From Acinetobacter lwoffii (GTDB taxonomy: Bacteria; Pseudomonadota; Gammaproteobacteria; Pseudomonadales; Moraxellaceae), in contig NZ_CP072549.1 in NCBI RefSeq assembly GCF_019343495.1, positions 1,426,001-1,490,000 of the forward strand: DNA of 64,000 nucleotides. The letters are read 5' to 3'. Of this stretch, positions 9,578 through 18,466 are shown piece after piece. The notes beneath the pieces are model-generated. The model saw only the letters and a program-made list of their open reading frames with translations. It was not told the DNA's origin and did no database searches. Made by a program: the position numbers and the translations under genes. Numbering within the stretch: the stretch's first letter is position 1; each line of letters opens with the position of its first letter.

Positions 9578-10616
9578 GGCTTTGTTGCACAAACCTATCT
9601 GTAAAGGCTTTTTCAGCGATATAATTTTCAAATGAAGAAGCCTACACACAAAATCTACCGCACAACCAATTGGCCCGCATATAACCGAGCACTCATGAGT
9701 CGCGGAAATATTGCCATTTGGTTTGATCCTGCTACGCAATGGTATGCGCCATCAAAAGGCAAACAAGGGCGAAATCAAACCTACTCCGACGCAGCTATCC
9801 AATGCTGCTTAATGATTAAATCCTTATTCCGTCTATCTTTACGTATAGTCACTGGCTTTGTGCAAAGTCTGATTAAACTTTGCGGATTAAATTGGACCGC
9901 ACCAGATTACAGTACGCTTTTTAGAAGACAAAAGCATATTGATATTGCAATCAGCTACCAAAAAAGTAGCGATGGGCTGCATCTACTCGTAGACTCTACA
10001 GGCATGAAGTTTCTAGGTGAGGGCGAATGGAAACGCAAGAAACATGGAGCTGAATATCGTCGCCAATGGCGTAAACTACATATTGGTATAGATGCCAAAA
10101 CCCTACAAATACGCGCTATTCAGCTCACAACCAATAATGTCAGTGATTCACAGGTGCTTGGTGATTTACTTAATCAGATTCCACAAGATGAGCAGATTGA
10201 CTCTGTTTATACCGATGGAGCTTATGACACCAAGCAATGCCGTCAGGTCATTGCAGATCGGCAAGCACATGCGGTGATTCCACCTAGAAAAAATGCGAAA
10301 CCATGGAAAGATACAAAGAGTAGCTCGCTAGAGCGAAATGAATTACTTCGAACAGTTAAACGTTTAGGCAGGACATTATGGAAAAAATGGTCAGGCTATC
10401 ATCGCCGCAGTTTGGTGGAAACCAAGATGCATTGCATCAAATTATTAGGCGATAAATTAATGGCAAGAAGCTTTCCTAGTCAGGTGAATGAAATTCATGC
10501 ACGTGTAGCAGTCCTCAACAGATTTACGGAATTAGGTCGACCACTTACCCAAGTTACGCCTTAAATTTGGCTCAATTAGGGGCGCTTTGCATTTCAAATC
10601 TTTGTGCAACAAAGCC
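9578..10616 (+). mobile_element. IS5-family element (IS903 group, IS17-like)
   Basis: A 1039-bp element ends in inverted repeats GGCTTTGTTGCACAAA (9578-9593) and the complement TTTGTGCAACAAAGCC (10601-10616), and encodes one transposase. Size, ends and protein resemble IS17/IS1008 of Acinetobacter. Members usually make 9-bp target duplications. The flanks (left ATTTTAAAT, right CCTATCAAA) do not match, which suggests that a deletion or recombination moved one side after insertion. Confidence 0.85.
9632..10564 (+). CDS. IS5-family transposase
   Basis: 310 residues, the length of an intact IS903-group transposase. The DDE catalytic core is visible: LLVDSTGMKF (first D), VYTDGAYDTK (second D) and the YHRRSLVETKMHC segment with the conserved Y..R..E signature. 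It occupies almost the whole element, is not interrupted, and may be active. Confidence 0.92.
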   Translation: MKKPTHKIYRTTNWPAYNRALMSRGNIAIWFDPATQWYAPSKGKQGRNQTYSDAAIQCCLMIKSLFRLSLRIVTGFVQSLIKLCGLNWTAPDYSTLFRRQKHIDIAISYQKSSDGLHLLVDSTGMKFLGEGEWKRKKHGAEYRRQWRKLHIGIDAKTLQIRAIQLTTNNVSDSQVLGDLLNQIPQDEQIDSVYTDGAYDTKQCRQVIADRQAHAVIPPRKNAKPWKDTKSSSLERNELLRTVKRLGRTLWKKWSGYHRRSLVETKMHCIKLLGDKLMARSFPSQVNEIHARVAVLNRFTELGRPLTQVTP

Positions 10617-10670
10617 CCTATCAAATAGATTTAAACACTTATATGTTATTACCCATATTCTAGTGTTTAT

Positions 10671-12250
10671 TTTTAAATTCTGTTTTGAGTCATTTCCCCA
10701 TTGACGAGTCTCAGCAGGTTCAGTGGATTCTCATCTCTTAATGCTTCAGGCAACAGACTTTGCGGATAGTTCTGGTAGCAGACCGGACGTAGATAACGGT
10801 CAATCGCCAAAGTTCCCACAGAAGTACCACGTGCGTCTGAAGTAGCCGGATAAGGTCCGCCATGTACCATGGCATCACAGACTTCTACACCGGTTGGATA
10901 GCCATTCAACAATAAGCGGCCTGCCTTTTCTTCCAATACCGGTACTACATCGGCAAACTCCACCAGATCCGATTCATCCGCAATCAGTGAAGCTGTTAAC
11001 TGTCCATTCATGCTGCTTAAAGCCTGTAGTAACTGGGCTTTGTCTTCTACTTCAATCACAATCGTAGTGGGTCCAAAGATTTCTTCTTGCAGAAGTTGAT
11101 CACCAGCAAGCAGCAGTTCAACCTCTGCTTTGAAGAGTTGCGCTAATGCCTGCTCCCCTTGTTGCTCCTGACCGGCCAGGTGCTGAATGCCGGAATGCTC
11201 GGATAAATGCGATAAGCCAGAAACATAGCTGTTTAATGTCCCTGCATTGAGCATGGTTTGAGCCGGCTTGTTTGCCATGATTTCACTGAGCTGTTCAATG
11301 AGCCGTGTATATTCAGGTGATTTAATTCCCAGGATCAATCCTGGATTGGTACAGAATTGGCCACAACCCAGTACTACTGAATCTGCCAGCTCCTGGGCAA
11401 TCTGATCACCACGGTTTTTTAAAGCTTCAGGCAGCATCAGCATCGGGTTGATACTGCTCATTTCAGCAAAGACCGGAATCGGCTGTGGACGTGCTGCTGC
11501 CATATCGCATAGTGCACGGCCACCTTTGAGGGAACCGGTAAAACCGACGGCCTGAATTAATGGATGTTTCACCAGTAAGGCACCGACAGCATTACCATAG
11601 ATCATGTTAAACACCCCTTTGGGCATGCCTGTTTTCTCAACGGCACGTTCAATGGCCTGAGCCACATAGTCTGCAGTGGCCATATGCCCGCTATGGGCTT
11701 TGACCACCACAGAACAACCTGCTGCCAATGCAGAAGCGGTATCACCACCGGCGGTCGAGAATGCTAAAGGGAAGTTACTTGCCCCAAAAACGGCAACTGG
11801 CCCTACACCGATTTTAATCTGACGCAGGTCTGGTCGTGGCAAAGGTTGACGCTCTGGCAGTGCGGTATCAATTCGAGCCCCTAGAAAATCACCACGGCGC
11901 AAGACTTTAGCGAACAAACGCATTTGCCCGCTGGTACGGCCACGTTCACCTTGCAGCCGGGCAATGGGTAAAGCGGTTTCTTGAGAAATCGTATTGAGGA
12001 AGTCTTCACCCAAAGCATCGAGTTCATCTGCGATGGATTCTAAGAATAGAGCCCGCTGTTCAGGGGAAGTATGTCGGTAGGTTTTAAAGGCTGTATGGGC
12101 TGCTTCCACGGCCTGGTTGACTTCCTGTTCAGTGGCCTGAAAGAAGTCAAAAGTCAGGGCTTCACCGGTGCTGGCATTCAGGCTTTTCAGGACTTTATCA
12201 CCTGCAGCGCTACGGGTGCCAGCTATAAAGTTGTGGCCAATTGTATTCAT
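10671..12250 (-). repeat. 1.58-kb inverted repeat, left copy (KGSADH A)
   Basis: This stretch is the reverse complement of 28808-30387. The encoded proteins are identical over all 525 residues, and every DNA segment I compared by eye is identical, including synonymous positions. Identity starts exactly at the ATG and ends two bases past the stop codon. Flanking sequence on both sides is unrelated. Gene conversion or a recent gene-sized duplication could explain it. Confidence 0.9.
10673..12250 (-). CDS. alpha-ketoglutarate semialdehyde dehydrogenase, copy A
   Basis: 525 residues, typical of the NADP-preferring KGSADH group of the ALDH superfamily. The catalytic cysteine lies in VLGCGQFCTNPG, the general-base glutamate in PVFAEMSSINPM, and the nucleotide-binding fold includes AVFGASNFPLAFSTAGGDTASALAAG. 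It oxidises alpha-ketoglutarate semialdehyde to 2-oxoglutarate, the last step of non-phosphorylative pentose and hexarate pathways. It is the third gene of a minus-strand operon (MFS, AraD1-like FAH protein, KGSADH), 12 bp after the FAH gene, with a TTAAGGAA ribosome binding site. An identical gene closes the other module at 28808. Confidence 0.9.
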   Translation of the reverse strand: MNTIGHNFIAGTRSAAGDKVLKSLNASTGEALTFDFFQATEQEVNQAVEAAHTAFKTYRHTSPEQRALFLESIADELDALGEDFLNTISQETALPIARLQGERGRTSGQMRLFAKVLRRGDFLGARIDTALPERQPLPRPDLRQIKIGVGPVAVFGASNFPLAFSTAGGDTASALAAGCSVVVKAHSGHMATADYVAQAIERAVEKTGMPKGVFNMIYGNAVGALLVKHPLIQAVGFTGSLKGGRALCDMAAARPQPIPVFAEMSSINPMLMLPEALKNRGDQIAQELADSVVLGCGQFCTNPGLILGIKSPEYTRLIEQLSEIMANKPAQTMLNAGTLNSYVSGLSHLSEHSGIQHLAGQEQQGEQALAQLFKAEVELLLAGDQLLQEEIFGPTTIVIEVEDKAQLLQALSSMNGQLTASLIADESDLVEFADVVPVLEEKAGRLLLNGYPTGVEVCDAMVHGGPYPATSDARGTSVGTLAIDRYLRPVCYQNYPQSLLPEALRDENPLNLLRLVNGEMTQNRI

Positions 12251-12262
12251 AATATTAATTCC

Positions 12263-13261
12263 TTAAAGAGTAATGATTGAGCCAATTGGTAGTTCAGGTT
12301 GAGTAGATGCGAGTTTATTTATCAATGGTTGACCAAACTCTTTCATTTCAATTTCAAATTCATCACCAATTTCAGCTTTCATACCGTCTGCAAAAGACAG
12401 TGTGGCTGTTCCGAAATAATGAATATGGACATCCCCAGGCTTGAGGAACTGTTGGTATTTGAAATGGTGATATTCAAGATTAGTCAGGCTATGACACATA
12501 TTGTCTTCACCTGAAAGAAACTCTTTTTCCCAGATCACTTCACCATTACGTTTCAGCCGGCTTTTACCTACCAAATGTTTAGGCAGATCTCCCGTTCTTA
12601 ATTCCGGACCATAACTGCAAAAACGTAATTTTGAATGTGCAAGATATAAATAATTACGGCGTTCCATCACATGATCTGAATATTCATTGCCTAGTGCAAA
12701 ACCAATACGATACGGTTTTAAATCCGGGCCAATCACATATAAACCGGCAATCTCAGGTTCTTCACCACCATCTTCAGCAAAAGGAGGCAATGGTAATTCT
12801 TTCCCAGGACGTACAACAATTGAGCCATCCCCTTTATAAAACCATTCTGGTTGTGCTCCTACTTGACCCTCTATAGGTTTGCCTTTTTCTAGTCCCCATT
12901 GAAACATACGCATGGTATCTGTCATCGAAGCCGGATCATTCAGGTTTTGTTGATGCATCTTGTCGCGTGCGGATGCTGATCCTAAATGGGTTAATCCTGT
13001 TCCTGAAATAAAACAATGTGCTGCATCAGGATGATCCAATGGTGGCAAAACCTGGTGATTTTCTAACAGCTCAGCATAGTTATAATGTTGTTCTGCAAAA
13101 CCTAATACCTCAACTTGCTTTTCAAGCGAAAGACCTTTTTCGATTGCTAACAATGCAAGCTCACGTACAGTAGTCACTCTATTAACCTGAAATACCTGAT
13201 TGTTTTCTACGACACCTATTGCACGCTGATTAGAATGATCTTCAAACTGAATAATATTCAT
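12263..13261 (-). CDS. AraD1/GguC-family FAH protein, probable 2-keto-3-deoxypentonate dehydratase
   Basis: 333 residues from the ATG at 13261, chosen because AAAGGA lies eight bases upstream; an earlier in-frame ATG at 13285 would overlap the MFS stop. The C-terminal half has the FAH-fold features GDGSIVVRPGKELPLPPFAEDGGEEPEIAG, with acidic metal ligands in EEPE, and IGFALGNEYSDH. Sequence and length fit the GguC/AraD1 group, which dehydrates 2-keto-3-deoxy-pentonate to alpha-ketoglutarate semialdehyde. The location between a pentonate transporter and KGSADH supports that role. Substrate stereochemistry is inferred from context. Confidence 0.82.
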   Translation of the reverse strand: MNIIQFEDHSNQRAIGVVENNQVFQVNRVTTVRELALLAIEKGLSLEKQVEVLGFAEQHYNYAELLENHQVLPPLDHPDAAHCFISGTGLTHLGSASARDKMHQQNLNDPASMTDTMRMFQWGLEKGKPIEGQVGAQPEWFYKGDGSIVVRPGKELPLPPFAEDGGEEPEIAGLYVIGPDLKPYRIGFALGNEYSDHVMERRNYLYLAHSKLRFCSYGPELRTGDLPKHLVGKSRLKRNGEVIWEKEFLSGEDNMCHSLTNLEYHHFKYQQFLKPGDVHIHYFGTATLSFADGMKAEIGDEFEIEMKEFGQPLINKLASTQPELPIGSIITL

Positions 13262-13265
13262 GCTG

Positions 13266-14588
13266 CTATCCTTTAGCATTTTCACTAATGTTCATTGTTT
13301 TAGATTTTTGGGTCTCAAATTTTGCATAGACGAAATATGTCAAAATCAAACCAAAAATCATGACGATTGTTAAAAAGTACAAACCTGAAGCCATGTTGCC
13401 GGTGTATTGCTTCAATAAGCCAATTCCAAAAGGACCGATATAGCCACCCAAATTTCCAACTGAGTTAATAAGAGCAATACCTGCTGCTGCGCTGGCACCT
13501 GTCAAGAAGCGTCCAGGAAGTGTCCAAAATACGGCTGTGGTAGAAAATAGACAGAATGCAACAACAGAAAGAGCGATCAATTGCATAACAGGAGAAGTTA
13601 GCCATGCACTAAAGAACATGCCACAAGCACCTAAGGCATATAAGAAGCTCAGGTGTCCATAACGGTCATTTAACTTATCTGTACTGCGGGGAATAATAAG
13701 TAAACCAATAATCCCGAATACATAAGGAATACTTGAGAGAAAGCCTACTTGTAAATCTGAACCACCACTAAACTGCTTGATAATGGTGGGTAACCAGAGA
13801 TTTAAGCCATAAATGCTTAAAGTGACGGGTAGATAATACAAAGCAAGAGTCAATACACGCTTATCTTTTAAAGCATGAAGCGGATTTCCATGACGTGTTT
13901 GATCATATTCAGCTTCATCTTTAATCAGCTCATTACTCAACCAAGTTTTTTGTTCATTACTCAGCCACTTAACACTATTAATTTTTTCTGGAAGATAGAG
14001 AAGTGTTGGCCAGGCAAGTAAGACTGCTGGTAAACCTACTACAATAAATAACCACTGCCAGCCATGCATATTGGCGATACCGTCCATGCCCAATAATGCA
14101 CCTGCCAAAGGTCCGGCTACCATCATGGCAATCGGCTGAGAAAGAATAAACATCCCCATGATTTTTCCACGATGGCGCACTGGATACCATTGGGTGATTA
14201 GATATAGTACTCCCGGAAAGAAGCCAGCTTCAGCGACACCGAGTAAAAATCTGAGGATATAAAAACTGTAAGGTCCTTGAATGAGTGCCATTGCCATGGT
14301 GATTAGCCCCCATGTAAGCAGAATTCGTGCGAACCACTTTCTTGCGCCAAACTTGTCTAAGAGTAGATTACTTGGCACCTCAAATAAGAAATAACCAATA
14401 AAGAATAAACCTGCACCTAATCCATAAGCCGCATCACCTATTCCTACATCTGCACCCATATGTAAATGGGCAAAACCGACTGCTGCACGATCAATATAAG
14501 CAACTAAATATAAGACCACTAAAGCGGGGATTAGCTTAAATGTTACCTTCCTGATGACATCCTTCTCGAATTCCATATTCGACTCCAT
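13266..14588 (-). CDS. MFS transporter, anion:cation symporter (sugar-acid) family
   Basis: 440 residues with twelve predicted membrane helices. The sequence AYIDRAAVGFAHLHMGADVGI near the N-terminus and GVAEAGFFPGVLYLITQWYPVRHRGKIMG around residues 115-145 are hallmarks of the ACS group (glucarate, galactonate and related sugar-acid uptake). Two starts are possible (14588 and 14576). It is the first gene of module A and is divergent from the IlvD/EDD dehydratase at 14743, with two identical palindromic sites in between. It probably imports the pentonate metabolised by the module. Confidence 0.85.
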   Translation of the reverse strand: MESNMEFEKDVIRKVTFKLIPALVVLYLVAYIDRAAVGFAHLHMGADVGIGDAAYGLGAGLFFIGYFLFEVPSNLLLDKFGARKWFARILLTWGLITMAMALIQGPYSFYILRFLLGVAEAGFFPGVLYLITQWYPVRHRGKIMGMFILSQPIAMMVAGPLAGALLGMDGIANMHGWQWLFIVVGLPAVLLAWPTLLYLPEKINSVKWLSNEQKTWLSNELIKDEAEYDQTRHGNPLHALKDKRVLTLALYYLPVTLSIYGLNLWLPTIIKQFSGGSDLQVGFLSSIPYVFGIIGLLIIPRSTDKLNDRYGHLSFLYALGACGMFFSAWLTSPVMQLIALSVVAFCLFSTTAVFWTLPGRFLTGASAAAGIALINSVGNLGGYIGPFGIGLLKQYTGNMASGLYFLTIVMIFGLILTYFVYAKFETQKSKTMNISENAKG

Positions 14589-14640
14589 TTTCCATTTCTA
14601 GTTTTAGCTTCATGCTGAAGGAGGAATTTACCAGAATAAA

Positions 14641-14656
14641 ATATAGTATTACTATT
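14641..14656. promoter_or_regulatory. GntR/FadR-type operator, site 1
   Basis: ATATAGTATTACTATT contains TAGTATTACTA, an exact match to the TNGTNNNACNA pattern recognised by FadR-subfamily GntR regulators. It lies 53 bp before the MFS start. It is the exact reverse complement of site 2, 74 bp away. The GntR/FCD gene at 16557 is the likely binder. Confidence 0.72.
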
Positions 14657-14714
14657 TAAATTGTAAACCCTTTTAAAAGGATTTTATTTACTGTATTTTA
14701 GTTTTAATGTTTTT

Positions 14715-14730
14715 AATAGTAATACTATAT
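14715..14730. promoter_or_regulatory. GntR/FadR-type operator, site 2
   Basis: AATAGTAATACTATAT is the reverse complement of site 1, with core TAGTAATACTA. It ends 12 bp before the dehydratase ATG, next to its ribosome binding site, so a bound repressor would block transcript initiation or early elongation. The centre-to-centre spacing to site 1 is 74 bp, close to seven helical turns. Confidence 0.72.
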
Positions 14731-14742
14731 AGGGATATAGAA

Positions 14743-16476
14743 ATGTCTAACAAACAACCTTTACGCTCAGCTGCATGGTTTGGGACAACCGATAAAAATG
14801 GATTTATGTATCGTAGTTGGATGAAAAATCAGGGGATTCCAGATCACGAGTTTGACGGACGACCAATTATTGGTATTTGTAATACCTGGTCAGAACTCAC
14901 ACCTTGTAATGCACATTTCCGTAAAATTGCTGAGCATGTCAAAAAAGGTGTTTTAGAAGCTGGCGGCTTTCCGGTTGAGTTCCCGGTTTTCTCCAATGGA
15001 GAATCTAACTTACGCCCTACTGCGATGCTTACCCGTAACTTAGCCAGTATGGATGTAGAGGAAGCAATTCGTGGTAATCCCATCGACGGCGTTGTCTTGT
15101 TAACAGGTTGTGATAAAACGACTCCTGCTTTGCTCATGGGTGCTGCAAGTTGTGACGTTCCTGCAATTGTGGTGACAGGCGGTCCTATGCTGAATGGCAA
15201 ACATAAGGGTAAAGATATCGGTGCGGGTACTATCGTCTGGCAGATGCATGAGGAATTAAAAGCAGGAAAAATTGATTTAAATGAATTTTTATCAGCTGAA
15301 TCTGGTATGTCACGTTCAGCAGGAACCTGTAATACCATGGGCACAGCTTCTACAATGGCATGTATGGCAGAAGCTTTAGGGACCTCATTACCCCATAATG
15401 CGGCAATCCCTGCGGTAGATTCTCGCCGTTATGTATTGGCGCATTTATCTGGTATGCGTATTGTAGATATGGTGAAAGAAGATCTGCGTCTTTCTAAAAT
15501 TTTAACTAAAGAAGCTTTTGAAAATGCTATCAAAGTTAATGCTGCAATTGGCGGTTCAACCAATGCTGTTATTCATCTGAAAGCAATTGCTGGCCGAATT
15601 GGGGTTGATCTGGAACTGGATGACTGGAACCGTGTGGGTCGCGGTATGCCCACAATTGTTGATTTGCAGCCCTCAGGGCGCTTCCTGATGGAAGAATTTT
15701 ATTATAGTGGTGGATTGCCAGCAGTATTACGTCGTATGGGTGAAAATAATCTACTTCCCCATCCTCAAGCATTAACCGTCAATGGTCAATCGATCTGGGA
15801 AAATTGCCAAAACTCCCCTATCTACAATGATGAAGTGATTCGTCAAATTGATAACCCACTTCGTAATGATGGTGGGATGTGTATTCTTAAAGGTAATTTG
15901 GCACCAAAAGGCGCTGTATTGAAACCGTCTGCGGCCTCCCCGGAATTAATGAAACATCGTGGACGTGCTGTAGTCTTTGAAAACTTTGATGACTATAAGG
16001 CACGTATCGTTGATCCAGATCTTGATGTAGACGAAACCTGTGTCTTGGTACTCAAGAATGCCGGTCCAAAAGGTTATCCAGGCATGGCAGAAGTCGGAAA
16101 TATGGGATTACCTCCAAAAATTCTGGCAAAAGGAATTACCGACATGGTTCGTATTTCTGATGCACGAATGAGTGGTACTGCATATGGCACGGTAGTCTTG
16201 CATGTTGCACCAGAAGCTATGGCCTGTGGTCCTTTGGCCGCTGTTCAAAATGGTGACTATATTGAACTCGATGCTTATGCCGGAAAATTACACCTGGATA
16301 TTTCTGATGAAGAATTGCAGCAACGTTTAGCTAATTTACCAGAACCACCAAGACCAAGCTTTATTGGGGGCTATCGTCAGCTCTATGTAGATCATGTACT
16401 TCAGGCAGATCAAGGCTGTGACTTTGATTTTCTGGTAGGTTGCCGAGGCTCTGAAGTACCCCGACATTCACATTAA
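14743..16476 (+). CDS. IlvD/EDD family dehydratase, L-arabinonate dehydratase-like
   Basis: 577 residues from the ATG at 14743, preferred over an in-frame ATG at 14707 because AGGGA lies just upstream and the family begins near RSAAWFG. The iron-sulfur ligands are in GICNTWSELTPC, LTGCDKTTPALLMG and SAGTCNTMGTAST. The segments NAAIPAVDSRRYVLA and RISDARMSGTAYGTVVLH closely resemble rhizobial L-arabinonate dehydratase. It would convert L-arabinonate (or a related aldonate) to 2-keto-3-deoxy-pentonate. It is divergent from the module A operon and upstream of gntR, and the twin operators suggest control by that regulator. Confidence 0.85.
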   Translation: MSNKQPLRSAAWFGTTDKNGFMYRSWMKNQGIPDHEFDGRPIIGICNTWSELTPCNAHFRKIAEHVKKGVLEAGGFPVEFPVFSNGESNLRPTAMLTRNLASMDVEEAIRGNPIDGVVLLTGCDKTTPALLMGAASCDVPAIVVTGGPMLNGKHKGKDIGAGTIVWQMHEELKAGKIDLNEFLSAESGMSRSAGTCNTMGTASTMACMAEALGTSLPHNAAIPAVDSRRYVLAHLSGMRIVDMVKEDLRLSKILTKEAFENAIKVNAAIGGSTNAVIHLKAIAGRIGVDLELDDWNRVGRGMPTIVDLQPSGRFLMEEFYYSGGLPAVLRRMGENNLLPHPQALTVNGQSIWENCQNSPIYNDEVIRQIDNPLRNDGGMCILKGNLAPKGAVLKPSAASPELMKHRGRAVVFENFDDYKARIVDPDLDVDETCVLVLKNAGPKGYPGMAEVGNMGLPPKILAKGITDMVRISDARMSGTAYGTVVLHVAPEAMACGPLAAVQNGDYIELDAYAGKLHLDISDEELQQRLANLPEPPRPSFIGGYRQLYVDHVLQADQGCDFDFLVGCRGSEVPRHSH

Positions 16477-16490
16477 GTGCCTAAAATTTA

Positions 16491-16518
16491 GATGATCTTG
16501 TGAAATCATAAGGTCATC
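16491..16518. terminator. hairpin between dehydratase and gntR
   Basis: A 28-nt imperfect palindrome has GATGATCTTGTGA pairing with TCATAAGGTCATC, with two G-U wobbles and almost no loop. No T-run follows on the plus strand. It may be a weak terminator, a partial attenuator lowering gntR readthrough, or a processing site. Confidence 0.45.
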
Positions 16519-16556
16519 TATACCATAATGAGATCATAAATGGTCAATTGTAAAAT

Positions 16557-17273
16557 ATGAGTAATGCCGACTATAAAAATCCTGTTCCAAGTAAAAGCCA
16601 ACATGCTCTTATTGTTCAGCAATTAGGTCTAAAAATAGTATCTGGCGAAATACCGGAAAATGCAAAATTGCCTTCAGAGGCAGAGTTATGTGAAGAATTT
16701 CAAGTCAGTCGACCGGTATTTCGTGAAGCTATTCGTGTTCTGAATGCCAAAGGTCTGACCTATTCTCGACCTAAAATTGGTACGGTTGTTCGCCCTAAAG
16801 ATGAATGGCATTTACTTGATCCGGATATTTTATACTGGCTTATACAATCCACCCCTGAAAATGAATTTTTTAAAACTTTATCTACTGTACGTCGTGTATT
16901 AGAACCGGAATTGGCTTATATCGCAGCAAGTACGGCGACAGAGGAAGATATAGCACGCATTAAAAAAGCGTATGCAGGGATGGAACAGGCAGAAAGTATT
17001 GAAGAGTTTATCCAGCCGGATATTGACTTTCATCTTTCAATTGCCAAAGCAACTCATAATGATTTATTGGCATATATGTCAAAAATGCTGGTTTTACCTT
17101 TGCAGCAGTCAATCCAGGTTACCAGTTTAAGACCGAATTTACAGAACCATTCATTGCCTCGGCATAAAGCAATTTTAACTGCAATTGAAAATAAAGACCC
17201 TCTTTCTGCACGTCATGCCTCGCTGGTGCAGTTAGAGGATACTAAAATGGCATATGATTTGATTAAAAAATAA
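16557..17273 (+). CDS. GntR family regulator, FCD (FadR) subfamily
   Basis: 238 residues. The winged-helix domain includes KLPSEAELCEEFQVSRPVFREAIRVLNAKGL (about 38-70). The FCD effector domain has the metal-binding acidic/histidine set in DIDFHLSIAKATHN, SLPRHKAIL and SARHASLVQ. FCD proteins bind carboxylate effectors such as sugar acids. It follows the dehydratase and precedes the hydroxyacid dehydrogenase. The TNGTNNNACNA palindromes at 14641 and 14715 are the expected type of site, so it probably represses module A and is released by a pentonate or keto-deoxy intermediate. The start has no strong ribosome binding site, consistent with low expression. Confidence 0.88.
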   Translation: MSNADYKNPVPSKSQHALIVQQLGLKIVSGEIPENAKLPSEAELCEEFQVSRPVFREAIRVLNAKGLTYSRPKIGTVVRPKDEWHLLDPDILYWLIQSTPENEFFKTLSTVRRVLEPELAYIAASTATEEDIARIKKAYAGMEQAESIEEFIQPDIDFHLSIAKATHNDLLAYMSKMLVLPLQQSIQVTSLRPNLQNHSLPRHKAILTAIENKDPLSARHASLVQLEDTKMAYDLIKK

Positions 17274-17310
17274 GTCATATGCAGTACCACTATGTAGATA
17301 TTAAAGATTT

Positions 17311-18261
17311 ATGAATACCGTAAAAGTTACCTGTGTTGAAAAAGGCGTATTACTGAATAAAGCATTTCAATTTAATTTCCCTGTTGAATACACTGAATAT
17401 GAGCAGTTAAGTCAGCAACAGTTTTATGATCAGATCCATGATCAGGATGTGCTCATCATCAGTGACCTGAAAGTTGATGAACAGATTCTGAACAATAATC
17501 CGAACTTAAAATTACTGGCACTTTGTTCCACAGGTTACGATCATGTAGATGTCGATTTATTAAAGTCTAGAAATATCAAAATCTGCAATATTCGTGGTTA
17601 TGCTGGCGATGCAGTGGCTGAACATGCATTTGTCCTGATGATGAACCTGATCAAAAATTTCGACTCCCAAGTTAAGGCTGTTCGAGATGGGACCTGGTCA
17701 AATAGTCCAGTATCTTTCTATCTTGCAGCGCCCATCCGTGAACTCAAAAATAAAAATCTGGTCATTGTAGGTAAGGGCGAAATCGGTCAGTCGCTTGCAG
17801 AAAAAGCCCAGGCATTTGGTATGAAAGTTACCTTCAGTGAACGCAAGAATGCCACGACCTGTCGTGAAGGATATGTTCCATTTTCACAGGCAATACAGCT
17901 TGCTGATGTGCTGTCCTTGCACTGTGATTTGAATGATGAAACCCGTTTTATGATTGATCAGACTGTACTCAGTCAAATGAAAAAAGATAGCATTTTGATT
18001 AATGTAGGCCGCGGCGGTTTGGTTCATAGTGAGGATGTTGCAGAAGCATTAATGAATCAGCAGATTGCAGGTTTTGGTGCAGATGTGCTGGACCAGGAGC
18101 CTCCTGCAGCAGATCATCCCTTGTTAAAACTCAAGCATCCAAATGTCATGATTACAGCGCATATTGCTTGGGCTACTGATGAAGCTCAAGAACGACTATT
18201 TTCTATTTTGGAGAGTAATGTGAACCAGAATATTTTAGGTCATGATCAAAATCTGGTTTAG
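17311..18261 (+). CDS. D-2-hydroxyacid dehydrogenase (NAD(P)-dependent)
   Basis: 316 residues with the two-domain fold. The dinucleotide site is VIVGKGEIGQSLAEKAQAFG (about 151-170). The catalytic triad is arginine in NVGRGGLVHSEDV, glutamate in DQEPPAADH and histidine in TAHIAWATDEA. Family members reduce hydroxypyruvate, glyoxylate or 2-keto acids. It lies 37 bp after gntR in the same direction and may be co-transcribed. Its role in the sugar-acid island is unclear; reducing a keto-acid by-product such as glyoxylate or hydroxypyruvate is a guess. Confidence 0.85.
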   Translation: MNTVKVTCVEKGVLLNKAFQFNFPVEYTEYEQLSQQQFYDQIHDQDVLIISDLKVDEQILNNNPNLKLLALCSTGYDHVDVDLLKSRNIKICNIRGYAGDAVAEHAFVLMMNLIKNFDSQVKAVRDGTWSNSPVSFYLAAPIRELKNKNLVIVGKGEIGQSLAEKAQAFGMKVTFSERKNATTCREGYVPFSQAIQLADVLSLHCDLNDETRFMIDQTVLSQMKKDSILINVGRGGLVHSEDVAEALMNQQIAGFGADVLDQEPPAADHPLLKLKHPNVMITAHIAWATDEAQERLFSILESNVNQNILGHDQNLV

Positions 18262-18306
18262 TTCAATTTATAAAAGAGAGTATTAAATAAAAAAATTAAT
18301 ATAAAA

Positions 18307-18342
18307 AATAGGACGGTTCATTATTACGATGCCCGTCCTATT
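18307..18342. terminator. intergenic terminator between convergent genes
   Basis: AATAGGACGG (18307-18316) pairs with CCGTCCTATT (18333-18342), loop 16 nt, in an AT-rich setting. It lies between the convergent hydroxyacid dehydrogenase and MFS genes and probably works in both directions. Confidence 0.7.
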
Positions 18343-18405
18343 CATTTAGATGGATGAACCCCACATGAAAGCCAAATCCTTTAACTAAAATATAAAAATG
18401 GATAA

Positions 18406-18442
18406 GACTGTAGCACCCTCAATCCATGAGGAAACTACAGTC
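18406..18442. terminator. second hairpin before the convergent MFS stop
   Basis: GACTGTAG (18406-18413) and CTACAGTC (18435-18442) pair, with an inner CTCA/TGAG stem. It sits 24 bp beyond the MFS stop on the minus strand. No T-run is present, so it may be a transcript-end stabilising structure. Confidence 0.5.
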
Positions 18443-18466
18443 GAACTTTATGGAATTAGTCAGGAA

